From Xylanibacter ruminicola (lineage in GTDB: Bacteria > Bacteroidota > Bacteroidia > Bacteroidales > Bacteroidaceae): 64,000 nucleotides of DNA. The position numbers and the translations under genes were made by a program. The notes below the pieces were generated by a model. It was not told the DNA's origin and ran no database searches. It worked only from the letters and a program-made list of their open reading frames with translations. Below are positions 1-8,223 of this stretch, piece after piece. The stretch is from assembly GCF_900107775.1 (NCBI RefSeq), contig NZ_FNRF01000004.1, positions 359,388-423,387 of the forward strand, written 5' to 3'. The first letter of the stretch is position 1. Each line of letters starts with the position of its first letter.

Positions 1-2
1 CC

Positions 3-110
3 ATTGCCCGCAGCCTAGAACGTACAGCCGTGGTACGCATAACCTTGACAGAACCTCCTGTTGGTAAACGCAAGCAGTATGATAAAGAGGGAGAAGAATT
101 AAAAAATTAG
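3..110 (+). CDS. 3' end of an unidentified gene (partial)
   Basis: An open frame enters from the left window edge and runs 35 codons to TAG. The tail is hydrophilic and lysine/glutamate-rich (ends KEGEELKN). Too little is present to name a family. It converges on the minus-strand ATPase gene that ends at 150, with a small hairpin between them. Confidence 0.4.
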   Translation: MARSLERTAVVRITLTEPPVGKRKQYDKEGEELKN

Positions 111-114
111 TATT

Positions 115-132
115 TATGAAGACTGCTTCATA
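115..132. terminator. Hairpin between convergent genes
   Basis: Perfect 7-bp stem TATGAAG/CTTCATA with loop ACTG, placed between two convergent genes. There is no clear T-tract on either side, so terminator function is a guess from position. Confidence 0.3.
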
Positions 133-149
133 TAACTAATATGAAACTA

Positions 150-1337
150 TTATTTGAAAAGAGTCCTTATATCCATTGAGAGGAACTCTTCAGCGCTTAT
201 ACCACCATCACCCACGATAAATGCCGATTTTGGTTTGAACTTATCTCTAAACTCATTAAGTCCTTTCGAATTCTTTTCTGCATTACTCTTCACCTCGATG
301 GCAACGACCGTCCCCTTCTTACGAAGAATGAAATCAACCTCGTCGGCAAGTTCACGCCAATAGAACACTTCAATACGATGAACAAAGGCCTGACTGACTA
401 TCCAAGCGCCAATACCCGACTCAAAGATACGCCCCCACTCTTTTCGATCCATAATAGCCTGATCGAACGTATGAGGATTATACACCATCTTCAGGGCATT
501 GTTATAAACCTGAAATTTAGGGATACTGGCTCGACGTCGGGCTGTATCGTTACTATACTTCTGAAGTCCGCAAAGCAAACCACTCTCATCAAGCAGATTG
601 ATATAACCAGCCAACGTAACGGTATTTCCTGCGTCTTGCAATGAACCAAGCATCTTATTGAGAGACAGGAGTTCACCAGAGTAAGAAGCACCAAGTTCGA
701 AAGTCTGACGAAGAAGAGCAGGCTTACTGATAGGTGTATTCATCAGAATATCCTTGTTGATTGTAGCATCAATGATTGCCGACTGTATATACTGCTCCCA
801 ACGGTCAGACTCATTTATCAGGCCTGCAGCACCAGGATAACCTCCGAAGAAAAGATACTGGTCGAGTGTAAAGCCAAAACACTCTTTCATTTCTGGATAA
901 CTCCAATGAGTCATTCGTATTTCTTCGAAACGCCCGCCTAACGACTCAGAAAGTCCTTTTTCTAAAAGTACACGACTACTACCGAGCAGCAGCACCTTAA
1001 TGTTGCGATCGTGCAAGGTATCATCATCCCACTCCTTCTTTACAACCTCACTCCAATTTGATATCTTCTGAATTTCATCGATAACAAGAATGATACTATC
1101 AAGGCCTTTGCTCTCTTTCAGACTTCTAACAGCAGCCCAACAGTTAGATACCCAAGCAGTATTTGAGGCAGGCACATTATCGGCAGAGAACTGCTGATAA
1201 GGCAAATCCAAGTCTTGAAGCACCTGCTTAACAACTGTAGATTTACCCACCTGACGTGGCCCCATTACAACCTGAATGAACTTTCTCGGCTCTTTCAGCC
1301 TACTTGTAATTACCTGATATTCAGCTCTTTTATACAT
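150..1337 (-). CDS. ATP-binding protein, AAA_14/DUF4143 family
   Basis: This 395-aa protein has a Walker A near residue 30 (GPRQVGKST) and a Walker B near residue 88 (ILVIDEIQKI). An AAA_14 core comes first and a DUF4143 C-terminal half follows. The C-terminus resembles a PD-(D/E)XK nuclease fold (VDFILRKKG...AIEVKSN, about residues 335-355). The family is abundant and often strain-variable in Bacteroidales. Its cellular role is unknown, although a mobile or defence-like function is often suspected. It is a single gene with its own promoter. Its short leader holds two copies of TTTTACTCAGTG 22 bp apart. Confidence 0.85.
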   Translation of the reverse strand: MYKRAEYQVITSRLKEPRKFIQVVMGPRQVGKSTVVKQVLQDLDLPYQQFSADNVPASNTAWVSNCWAAVRSLKESKGLDSIILVIDEIQKISNWSEVVKKEWDDDTLHDRNIKVLLLGSSRVLLEKGLSESLGGRFEEIRMTHWSYPEMKECFGFTLDQYLFFGGYPGAAGLINESDRWEQYIQSAIIDATINKDILMNTPISKPALLRQTFELGASYSGELLSLNKMLGSLQDAGNTVTLAGYINLLDESGLLCGLQKYSNDTARRRASIPKFQVYNNALKMVYNPHTFDQAIMDRKEWGRIFESGIGAWIVSQAFVHRIEVFYWRELADEVDFILRKKGTVVAIEVKSNAEKNSKGLNEFRDKFKPKSAFIVGDGGISAEEFLSMDIRTLFK

Positions 1338-1346
1338 AATTAAAAA

Positions 1347-1380
1347 TTTTACTCAGTGGAGTGAGTATTTTTACTCAGTG
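1347..1380. promoter_or_regulatory. Direct repeat TTTTACTCAGTG in the ATPase leader
   Basis: TTTTACTCAGTG occurs at 1347-1358 and again at 1369-1380, exactly 22 bp apart, with an inverted TGAGT between them. The pair lies between the -7 box and the start codon of the ATPase gene. A third copy sits at 3651-3662. The spacing of two helical turns suggests a protein-binding site or an RNA element; no regulator is identified. Confidence 0.4.
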
Positions 1381-1411
1381 CAAAGATATAAATAATGAAT
1401 AGAACCACCAA
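1381..1411 (-). promoter_or_regulatory. Promoter of the DUF4143 ATPase gene
   Basis: Reading the minus strand, TTG at 1411-1409 is followed after 20 bp by the -7 box TATCTTTG (1388-1381). This matches the Bacteroidota housekeeping promoter. The region 1412-1620 upstream shows only a hairpin (CCACCT/AGGTGG, 1447-1462) and no gene. Confidence 0.7.
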
Positions 1412-1620
1412 ACATTTTCGAAAAAAAAAACAGTTTTACCTTCATACCACCTTTTTAGGTGGGGTACTTACCACCTTTATCACTCATATTATTACTCTTC
1501 AACTGCAGCGAGTGCTAATATGCCCTCAATTTGCACTTCTCACAATTATCTGCCATATTGATAAATCATAAAGTATTGTAAAGATGGATGCAAATGTACA
1601 AATAATCAATTATAAATCAG

Positions 1621-1628
1621 TACCTTTG
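1621..1628 (+). promoter_or_regulatory. -7 box upstream of the thioesterase gene
   Basis: TACCTTTG fits the Bacteroidota -7 consensus. No good TTG is seen 19-21 bp upstream. Transcription would start at about 1634, which rules out the GTG start at 1631 for the next gene. Confidence 0.5.
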
Positions 1629-1660
1629 CAGTGATAATTAATATGTTTTTTGAAATTATG

Positions 1661-2128
1661 ATGAAGAAAATAATAAACCCTTGGCGTAACCATGAGGGGT
1701 ATAACTGTTTCGGTTGCAGTCCAGACAATCCTATTGGGCTCCACATGGAGTTCTACGAGGATGGTGACTATATCGTGAGCACCTGGCATCCTGAGCACAA
1801 TTATCAGGGCTGGGTAGATACCATGCACGGTGGTATTCTGAGTACTTTGATCGATGAAGTGTGCGGTTGGGTAGTCACTCGCAAGTTACAGACAAGCGGC
1901 TATACCGTTCAGCTGAATGTAAAGTTCCGCAAGGCGGTTCCTACGACTGAGCCCGAACTGACTATCAGGGCAAAGGTTACGAAGCAGGTTCGTAATCTTG
2001 CCTATATCAGCGCAGAAATAACGAACTCGAAAGGTGAACTCTGCAACGAGGGCGAGGCTATCTACTTTCTTATGAACGAAGAAAAGGCCAAAGAAATGGG
2101 ATTCATGCATTGTGATGTTGAAGAATAA
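1661..2128 (+). CDS. PaaI-type hotdog-fold thioesterase
   Basis: Hotdog-fold acyl-CoA thioesterase of the PaaI/4HBT type. The motif WVDTMHGGILSTLIDE carries the HGG turn and the acidic residue of the helix that normally forms the active site. A Cys pair lies near the N-terminus (CFGCSPDNPIGLHMEF). The frame is open from a GTG at 1631, but that codon lies at the predicted transcription start. ATG 1661 (MKKIINPW) is preferred; 1643 and 1658 are alternatives. Substrate unknown. It probably heads a run of small same-strand genes to 3610: the next gene starts 12 bp after its stop. Confidence 0.8.
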   Translation: MKKIINPWRNHEGYNCFGCSPDNPIGLHMEFYEDGDYIVSTWHPEHNYQGWVDTMHGGILSTLIDEVCGWVVTRKLQTSGYTVQLNVKFRKAVPTTEPELTIRAKVTKQVRNLAYISAEITNSKGELCNEGEAIYFLMNEEKAKEMGFMHCDVEE

Positions 2129-2140
2129 ATATGAGTATTT

Positions 2141-2710
2141 ATGAAGACTGAGAAAGAAAAGATGTTGATAGGCGAGATGTATTCCGCTGTTGACCCACAA
2201 CTGATTGAAGAACTGACGGAAGTGAAGGAAATAATTCACGACTATAATCTGCTGCGCCCGTCGGAGCAACAAAAAGCAAGGGAGATTCTGAGAGGTTTAT
2301 TGGGACACATCGCCGACGATGATATATTAATTAACCAGCCCTTCTACTGCGATTACGGCAAGCAGATTAGTGTGGGCAAACGATTCTTTGCAAACTTCAA
2401 CTTCACTGTACTTGACGAAGCACCAGTCACCATTGGCGACGACTGTTTTATAGGGCCGAATGTAAGCATATACACAGCCTGTCACAGTACCGATCCTGTG
2501 GAACGCAACAGTCGCAGAGAATGGGCAGAACCTGTAAGCATCGGCAATAACGTATGGATTGGCGGCAGTGTCACCATACTACCAGGTGTAACCATTGGCG
2601 ATAACGTAACCATCGGCGCAGGAAGCGTAGTGGCAAAAGATATTCCCTCGAATTCCATTGCAGTGGGCAATCCCTGCAAAGTCATAAAGAAGTTGGAATC
2701 TGCTCTATGA
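2141..2710 (+). CDS. Sugar O-acetyltransferase (maltose/galactoside acetyltransferase type)
   Basis: This 189-aa left-handed beta-helix protein belongs to the LacA/Maa/NodL family, which acetylates sugars or sugar-like acceptors from acetyl-CoA. The N-terminal Mac segment (MLIGEMYSAVDPQLIEE) is followed by hexapeptide repeats from about residue 70 to the end (IGDDCFIGPNVSIYT, IGNNVWIGGSVTILPG, IGAGSVVAKDIPSN). The active-site His is in YTACHSTDP. Length is normal. The gene lies 12 bp after the thioesterase stop, so co-transcription is likely. The acceptor cannot be told from sequence. Confidence 0.85.
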   Translation: MKTEKEKMLIGEMYSAVDPQLIEELTEVKEIIHDYNLLRPSEQQKAREILRGLLGHIADDDILINQPFYCDYGKQISVGKRFFANFNFTVLDEAPVTIGDDCFIGPNVSIYTACHSTDPVERNSRREWAEPVSIGNNVWIGGSVTILPGVTIGDNVTIGAGSVVAKDIPSNSIAVGNPCKVIKKLESAL

Positions 2711-2737
2711 CTATTGTGAAAATCAAAAGAAAAGGCA

Positions 2738-3016
2738 ATGGCAGAAACGTTGTTATATTATCTGATAGCAATAAACATTGTGACCTTCATTGTTTATGGT
2801 ATTGACAAAGTCAAAGCCATGAAGGGCAAGTGGCGCATTCCTGAGGCAACGTTGCTATTGTTGGCCATTATCGGAGGTAGCGTCGGCGCCTGGCTTGGCA
2901 TGAAAACATGGCATCATAAAACCATGCACAAAAAGTTCAAGTATGGACTTCCGTTGATACTATTGGCTCAAATAGCACTCATCGCTCTGACATCATCCGG
3001 CTTACAGATCCCGTAA
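2738..3016 (+). CDS. DUF1294 family small membrane protein
   Basis: A 92-aa protein with three hydrophobic segments (about residues 4-22, 38-55, 72-88) and the DUF1294 hallmarks YGIDKVKA, WRIPEATLLLLA and a GG...GMKTWHHKT motif. It is predicted to sit in the inner membrane. Function unknown. The gene lies 27 bp after the acetyltransferase stop, in the same direction. Confidence 0.85.
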   Translation: MAETLLYYLIAINIVTFIVYGIDKVKAMKGKWRIPEATLLLLAIIGGSVGAWLGMKTWHHKTMHKKFKYGLPLILLAQIALIALTSSGLQIP

Positions 3017-3065
3017 AACCAAGGTTGGAAATAGAATAACAAAAAATAGAATTAAATAGAACGTT

Positions 3066-3329
3066 ATGTTAGAACATATTGCAGATTTTACCGCTTGGCC
3101 AATACTCACAGGTATTTTCATCGGCTACATTGCCAACCGCATTATGAGCGGTGAGGGCAAAGGATGTTGCATGAACTTCGTCATAGGCATCGTTGGCAGT
3201 TATGTAGGAACATTCATCAGCCACCTACTGAACATAGAATTACTTGGTAAAGGCTATCTCACCAATTTCGTATTCTGCGTTGTTGGTGCCGTAACATTTT
3301 TGTGGATTTGGAAGAAACTGTTTGATTGA
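3066..3329 (+). CDS. GlsB/YeaQ/YmgE-like small membrane protein
   Basis: An 87-aa protein with glycine-rich transmembrane segments, including ILTGIFIGYIANRIM and NFVIGIVGSYVGTFI. The pattern fits the transglycosylase-associated GlsB/YeaQ family, small integral membrane proteins linked to envelope stress in other bacteria. The C-terminal segment (FVFCVVGAVTFLWIW) is a third membrane span. Its stop overlaps the possible TTG start of the next gene; the ATG of that gene lies 2 bp downstream. Confidence 0.75.
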   Translation: MLEHIADFTAWPILTGIFIGYIANRIMSGEGKGCCMNFVIGIVGSYVGTFISHLLNIELLGKGYLTNFVFCVVGAVTFLWIWKKLFD

Positions 3330-3331
3330 GT

Positions 3332-3610
3332 ATGATAACCATCGACACAACAAATATGTGTTCGCATCTACAGCGAAAGCTATTCGAAGAGGATGGCCAA
3401 TATCATTCTCTATGGATAGCCATGCAGGATGATTCAGAACTGACTGCCGTAGTCCGTTCTCGCCAGTTACATATTTATCGCAATGGAAAGAAAGTGCTAA
3501 TACTGGCAGGTAAGTCCGCACCAAAGATTATCAAAGATGACCCGATTTGCAATCTGTTACAGCATCAATGGATAAAGACGAAAAGAGACTGCTACAAAGA
3601 AAACGTCTGA
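3332..3610 (+). CDS. Hypothetical protein, possibly truncated
   Basis: A 92-aa soluble protein that I do not recognise. Visible features are MQDDSELTAVVRSRQLHIY followed by RNGKKVLILAG, two beta-strand-like stretches resembling the N-terminal part of longer uncharacterised proteins, so this may be an N-terminal remnant. The ATG at 3332 follows the preceding stop by 2 bp; the in-frame TTG at 3326 is less likely. An 8-bp inverted repeat (CGTCTGAT/ATCAGACG, 3604-3633) overlaps the stop codon. Confidence 0.6.
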   Translation: MITIDTTNMCSHLQRKLFEEDGQYHSLWIAMQDDSELTAVVRSRQLHIYRNGKKVLILAGKSAPKIIKDDPICNLLQHQWIKTKRDCYKENV

Positions 3611-3672
3611 TGGACAATAAAGTCTATCAGACGATGAATGATATCTAGAATTTTACTCAGTGCATAATAAAA

Positions 3673-3706
3673 TTGGGTGTACCCCCTCTGCGGAAGTTAC
3701 ACCCAA
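3673..3706 (-). terminator. Intrinsic terminator of ppdK
   Basis: Perfect 9-bp stem TTGGGTGTA/TACACCCAA. In the minus-strand direction it is followed by TTTTATT. It lies 26 bp after the ppdK stop codon. Confidence 0.75.
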
Positions 3707-3732
3707 AATATTTAGTATTAAGAATAATCAGA

Positions 3733-6453
3733 TTACTCTTCAACAGCGGCCTGAGCGGCGGCGAGGCGGGCGATGGGCACGCGGAATGGAGAGCAGCTAG
3801 CGTAGTTCATGCCAATCTTAGCGCAGAACTTAACTGAGCTGGGCTCACCACCATGCTCACCACAGATACCGCAACGCAGGTCAGGACGAACCTCACGACC
3901 CTCCTTAACGGCGAACTTGATGAGACGGCCTACACCCTCCTGGTCGAGTACCTGGAATGGGTCAACCTTCAGGATCTTCTTGTCGAGGTATACAGGCAGG
4001 AACGATGCGATATCGTCGCGGCTGTAACCGAAGGTCATCTGAGTCAGGTCGTTAGTACCGAATGAGAAGTACTGAGCCTCTGAAGCGATCAGATCAGCTG
4101 TCAGGGCAGCACGTGGAATCTCAATCATTGTACCAATCTCGAACTCAACCTCGATACCATACTCAGCAAATACCTCCTTAGCGGCATACTGGATAACCTC
4201 CTTCTGCTGCTTGAGCTCGTTGATAGTACCAATCAGAGGAACCATGATCTCAGGCATTGGGTTCTTACCCTCCTTCTTCAGCTCACAAGCTGCAGAGAGG
4301 ATAGCCTTGGTCTGCATAGCGGTAATCTCAGGGAATGTGATACCCAGACGGCAACCACGGTGACCCAGCATTGGGTTGTTCTCAGCAAGTGAGTCAACAC
4401 GGCGCTGGATTTCCTCCAAGCTTACGCCCATCTCCTTAGCCATGGTCTGCTGACCAGCCAGATCGTGGGGAACGAACTCGTGGAGAGGGGGATCGAGCAG
4501 ACGGATGTTAACTGGCAGACCGTCCATAGCCTCGAGGATACCCTTGAAGTCGGCCTTCTGATAAGGCAGCAGCTTAGCAAGAGCCTTCTCACGTCCGGCA
4601 ACGCTGTCGGCCAGAATCATCTCACGCATAGCAACAATCTTCTGGTCCTCGAAGAACATGTGCTCAGTACGTGTAAGACCGATACCCTTAGCACCGAAAG
4701 CGCGAGCTACCTGTGCATCGTGTGGAGTATCAGCATTGGTACGAACCTGCAGCTTGGTGTACTTGTCGCAGAGGTCCATCAGCTCCTTGAAGTCGCCAGA
4801 GAGCTCGGCAGCCTTTGTTGGAACCTCGCCAGCATATACCTGACCAGTTGTACCGTTCAGAGAGATGAAGTCGCCCTCCTTATATGTTACACCGTCGATC
4901 TCAACAGTCTTATCCTTATAGCTTACATTCAGAGCACCTACACCCGATACGCAGCACTTACCCATACCACGAGCCACAACGGCAGCGTGAGAGGTCATAC
5001 CACCACGAGCGGTCAGGATACCCTCGGCAGCAGCCATACCAGCCAGATCCTCAGGTGAGGTCTCGATACGTACGAGTACTACCTTATGTCCATTCTCGTG
5101 CCACTCCTTAGCGTCGTCAGCGTGGAATACAATCTGACCGCAAGCAGCACCTGGCGAAGCGGGCAGACCCTGAGCAATTACCTTAGCGGCAGCCAGAGCC
5201 TTCTTATCGAATACGGGGTGCAACAGCTCGTCGAGCTTCTGAGGCTCGCAGCGCTGGATGGCAGTCTTCTCGTCAATCATACCCTCGTGAAGCAGGTCGA
5301 TAGCAATCTTAACCATAGCAGCACCAGTACGCTTACCATTACGTGTCTGCAGGAACCAGAGCTTGCCCTCCTGTACGGTGAACTCCATATCCTGCATATC
5401 GTGATAGTGGTGCTCCAGCTTGTCCTGGATACCATTCAGCTCAGCATAGATCTCAGGCATAGCCTCCTCCATCGAAGGATACTTGGCTACGCGCTCCTCC
5501 TCAGAGATACCAGCGCGCTCAGCCCAGCGCTGAGAACCAATCTTGGTAATCTGCTGTGGTGTGCGGATACCGGCAACCACGTCCTCACCCTGAGCGTTAA
5601 CCAGATACTCACCGTTGAACAGGTTTTCACCGTTAGCAGCATCGCGGCTGAAGCATACACCAGTAGCTGATGTGTCGCCCATGTTACCGAATACCATGGC
5701 CATTACTGATACGGCTGTACCCCACTCGTCGGGGATTCCCTCCATCTTACGATACAGGATAGCGCGCTCGTTCATCCATGAACGGAACACAGCGCAGATA
5801 GCACCCCAAAGCTGCTCGATAGGATCGTTGGGGAAGTCCTTACCTGTGCGCTCCTTGATGGCAGCCTTGAACAGCTGAACCAGCTTCTTCAGGTCCTCAA
5901 CAGAGAGGTCCTTATCCAGAACAACACCGCTCTCCTTCTTAACCTTCTCGATAATCTCCTCGAATGGATCGATATCAGTTTTATTTACGGGCTTCATCTC
6001 GAGTACAACATCGCCGTACATCTGTACGAAACGACGATAAGAGTCGTACACGAAGTGAGGATTATTTGTCTTCTTAGCCATACCCTCGGCAACCTCGTCG
6101 TTCAAACCAAGGTTCAGGATGGTGTCCATCATACCAGGCATTGAGGCGCGGGCACCAGAACGAACAGATACCAACAGAGGATTCTGGGCATCGCCGAACT
6201 TACAGTTCATCAAATTTTCAATGTGCTTCACGGCAGCCATCACGTCATCGTTCAGCAATTCCATAATCTTCTGCTGACCAACCTGATAGTACTCATTACA
6301 ACAATCTGTGGTGATTGTGAAACCTGGAGGAACAGGCACACCAATGTGGTTCATTTCAGCAAGGTTAGCACCCTTACCGCCAAGCTCCTCACGCATCTTT
6401 GCGTTTCCTTCGGCCTTTCCATTACCGAAGAGGTAAACTCTTTTCTGACTCAT
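3733..6453 (-). CDS. ppdK: Pyruvate, phosphate dikinase
   Basis: This 906-aa enzyme interconverts pyruvate, ATP and phosphate with PEP, AMP and pyrophosphate in the cytoplasm, so it can act in glycolysis or gluconeogenesis. The order is canonical: N-terminal ATP-grasp domain (GGKGANLAEM near residue 25), central phosphohistidine domain (GGMTSHAAVVARGMGK near residue 455, with the catalytic His) and C-terminal PEP/pyruvate TIM barrel (LDPPLHEFVPH, GTNDLTQMTFG, CGICGEHGGEPSS with the catalytic Cys). Length is normal. It is a single gene with its own promoter and terminator, divergent from rlmD. Long antisense frames over it are shadows of its GC-rich codon use. Confidence 0.97.
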   Translation of the reverse strand: MSQKRVYLFGNGKAEGNAKMREELGGKGANLAEMNHIGVPVPPGFTITTDCCNEYYQVGQQKIMELLNDDVMAAVKHIENLMNCKFGDAQNPLLVSVRSGARASMPGMMDTILNLGLNDEVAEGMAKKTNNPHFVYDSYRRFVQMYGDVVLEMKPVNKTDIDPFEEIIEKVKKESGVVLDKDLSVEDLKKLVQLFKAAIKERTGKDFPNDPIEQLWGAICAVFRSWMNERAILYRKMEGIPDEWGTAVSVMAMVFGNMGDTSATGVCFSRDAANGENLFNGEYLVNAQGEDVVAGIRTPQQITKIGSQRWAERAGISEEERVAKYPSMEEAMPEIYAELNGIQDKLEHHYHDMQDMEFTVQEGKLWFLQTRNGKRTGAAMVKIAIDLLHEGMIDEKTAIQRCEPQKLDELLHPVFDKKALAAAKVIAQGLPASPGAACGQIVFHADDAKEWHENGHKVVLVRIETSPEDLAGMAAAEGILTARGGMTSHAAVVARGMGKCCVSGVGALNVSYKDKTVEIDGVTYKEGDFISLNGTTGQVYAGEVPTKAAELSGDFKELMDLCDKYTKLQVRTNADTPHDAQVARAFGAKGIGLTRTEHMFFEDQKIVAMREMILADSVAGREKALAKLLPYQKADFKGILEAMDGLPVNIRLLDPPLHEFVPHDLAGQQTMAKEMGVSLEEIQRRVDSLAENNPMLGHRGCRLGITFPEITAMQTKAILSAACELKKEGKNPMPEIMVPLIGTINELKQQKEVIQYAAKEVFAEYGIEVEFEIGTMIEIPRAALTADLIASEAQYFSFGTNDLTQMTFGYSRDDIASFLPVYLDKKILKVDPFQVLDQEGVGRLIKFAVKEGREVRPDLRCGICGEHGGEPSSVKFCAKIGMNYASCSPFRVPIARLAAAQAAVEE

Positions 6454-6503
6454 ACGTAATATTTATTATTTGTTGATGATAAATTATTTTTGATTAGATT
6501 CTG

Positions 6504-6534
6504 CAAAGATATTAAAATTCCATCACATACACAA
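6504..6534 (-). promoter_or_regulatory. ppdK promoter
   Basis: Minus strand: TTG (6534-6532), 20-bp spacer, -7 box TATCTTTG (6511-6504). The leader before the ppdK ATG is about 45 nt. Confidence 0.75.
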
Positions 6535-6603
6535 GAAAAAATGGCAAAAATTGCAAACTCCACCTTACATTTTTGTTTTTTTAGCCTATAACGCATGAAT
6601 AAA

Positions 6604-6636
6604 TTTGGTTTTTCGCTCGATTTACACTACCTTTGC
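6604..6636 (+). promoter_or_regulatory. rlmD promoter
   Basis: TTTG (6604-6607), 21-bp spacer, TACCTTTG (6629-6636). This places transcription start near 6642 and makes ATG 6656 the start of the methyltransferase, although the frame is open back to 6605. Confidence 0.8.
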
Positions 6637-6655
6637 ACCCGAAAAAGAGAATAAT

Positions 6656-8107
6656 ATGGCAAGAAACAAGAAACCATTACCGCTCCTTGAGGGCGTGGTG
6701 ATTGAAGCTGTGGCTGCCGAAGGCAAGTGTTTGTTCCACTGGAACGATCTGGTGGTATTTGTGCCTTTCTGTGTGCCTGGCGACGTGTGCGATGTACAGA
6801 TTCGCCGCAAAAAACACTCCTTTGCCGAGGGCGAGGTTGTTAGATTTATAGAATTAAGTAAGGTACGCGCGACCCCCTTCTGCGCCCACTTCGGTGTGTG
6901 CGGCGGTTGTAAATGGCAGAACCTGCCTTACGAAGAGCAGCTTAAGTTTAAGCAGCAGCAGGTGTACGACCAGCTGCACCGCATAGGCAAGATAGAGTTG
7001 CCCGAGTTTATGCCTATCTTAGGTAGCGTTCACACTCAGGAGTATCGCAACAAACTCGATTTCGGATGCGCCAACAAGCGCTATCTCACCAAGGAACAGA
7101 TTCAGACACTGCCTAATGACGAGTCTCAGAGTCTGAAGGATGTGCCTGCTATCGGATTCCATATCACAGGTGCTTTCGATAAGATTCTGCCTATCGAGAA
7201 ATGCTGGCTGATGGACAACCTGCAGAACGAGATCCGTAACGAGGCACGCGACTATGCGATGGCCAACGGCTTATCATTCTTCGACCTGCGTGCACAGGTA
7301 GGACTGCTGCGCGATATCATCATCCGCAACTCGGCCAGTGGCGAGTGGATGGTTATCTTCCAGTTCCACTACGACCGCACATCGGCCGAAACTCTCGCCC
7401 AGAGCGAGGAACAGGCCAAGGCTCTGCTGCAGCATATCGCCGACAAGTTCCCACAGATTACCTCGCTGATGTATCTCGACAATCAGAAGTGCAACGATAC
7501 CATCGGCGACCAGGAGATATTGGTATTCAAGGGTATCGACCACATCTACGAGTTGATGGAGGATCTGAAGTTCAAGGTTGGTCCCAAGAGTTTCTACCAG
7601 ACCAATACCGAACAGGCCTACCACCTGTACTCGGTAGCCCGCAATTTTGCCGGTCTTACCGGTAACGAACTGGTTTATGATCTCTATACCGGCACAGGCA
7701 CCATTGCCAACTTTGTAGCCAAGAAGGCACGCAAGGTAATCGGTATCGAGTATGTGCCCGAAGCTATCGAGGATGCTAAGATCAACTCTGAAGTAAACAA
7801 GATTGGCAACACCCTGTTCTATGCAGGCGACATGAAGGATATTCTGACCGAAGAATTCATTGCCGAACACGGACGTCCGGATGTGATTATTACCGACCCG
7901 CCACGTGCCGGTATGCATCCCGATGTGGTTAAAACCATTCTCGGAGCGGCCCCCAAGCGCATTGTCTACGTAAGTTGCAACCCTGCCACTCAGGCTCGTG
8001 ATCTGCACGATCTCGACGTAGATTATCGCGTGGCAGCTGTTCAACCCGTTGATATGTTCCCCCACACACCACACGTTGAGAACGTGGTGCTGCTGGAGCG
8101 TAGATAA
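6656..8107 (+). CDS. rlmD: 23S rRNA (uracil-5-)-methyltransferase, RlmD/RumA family
   Basis: A 483-aa SAM-dependent RNA m5U methyltransferase, likely acting on 23S rRNA. It starts with a TRAM-like RNA-binding domain (about residues 10-70). Four cysteines of a [4Fe-4S] cluster follow (CAHFGVCGGCKW plus a later Cys). The Rossmann fold carries YDLYTGTGTIANFVA (motif I) and ITDPPRAGMHP, and the catalytic Cys is in YVSCNPATQARD. Family members modify U1939 or U747 of 23S rRNA, or tRNA U54; sequence alone does not decide among them. The start is chosen from the promoter position and the N-terminus MARNKKPLP. Confidence 0.9.
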   Translation: MARNKKPLPLLEGVVIEAVAAEGKCLFHWNDLVVFVPFCVPGDVCDVQIRRKKHSFAEGEVVRFIELSKVRATPFCAHFGVCGGCKWQNLPYEEQLKFKQQQVYDQLHRIGKIELPEFMPILGSVHTQEYRNKLDFGCANKRYLTKEQIQTLPNDESQSLKDVPAIGFHITGAFDKILPIEKCWLMDNLQNEIRNEARDYAMANGLSFFDLRAQVGLLRDIIIRNSASGEWMVIFQFHYDRTSAETLAQSEEQAKALLQHIADKFPQITSLMYLDNQKCNDTIGDQEILVFKGIDHIYELMEDLKFKVGPKSFYQTNTEQAYHLYSVARNFAGLTGNELVYDLYTGTGTIANFVAKKARKVIGIEYVPEAIEDAKINSEVNKIGNTLFYAGDMKDILTEEFIAEHGRPDVIITDPPRAGMHPDVVKTILGAAPKRIVYVSCNPATQARDLHDLDVDYRVAAVQPVDMFPHTPHVENVVLLERR

Positions 8108-8113
8108 TAAAAT

Positions 8114-8163
8114 TTGGGGCAAATACTTGGAAGTTTCAATATTTTTTCATATATTTGCCCCAA
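8114..8163. repeat. 12-bp perfect dyad around the porin promoter
   Basis: TTGGGGCAAATA (8114-8125) and its exact reverse complement TATTTGCCCCAA (8152-8163) are separated by 26 bp. The -33 TTG of the porin promoter lies just inside the left arm. The -7 box overlaps the right arm. There is no T-tract after the right arm. It may terminate rlmD or act as an operator. Confidence 0.6.
8127..8157 (+). promoter_or_regulatory. Porin promoter
   Basis: TTG (8127-8129), 20-bp spacer, TATATTTG (8150-8157), giving a leader of about 60 nt before ATG 8224. Confidence 0.75.
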
Positions 8164-8223
8164 GTTTAACTAAAAACATTTTTAACGAGCAACTACATTA
8201 CTAATTTTTAAACTCATATTACA

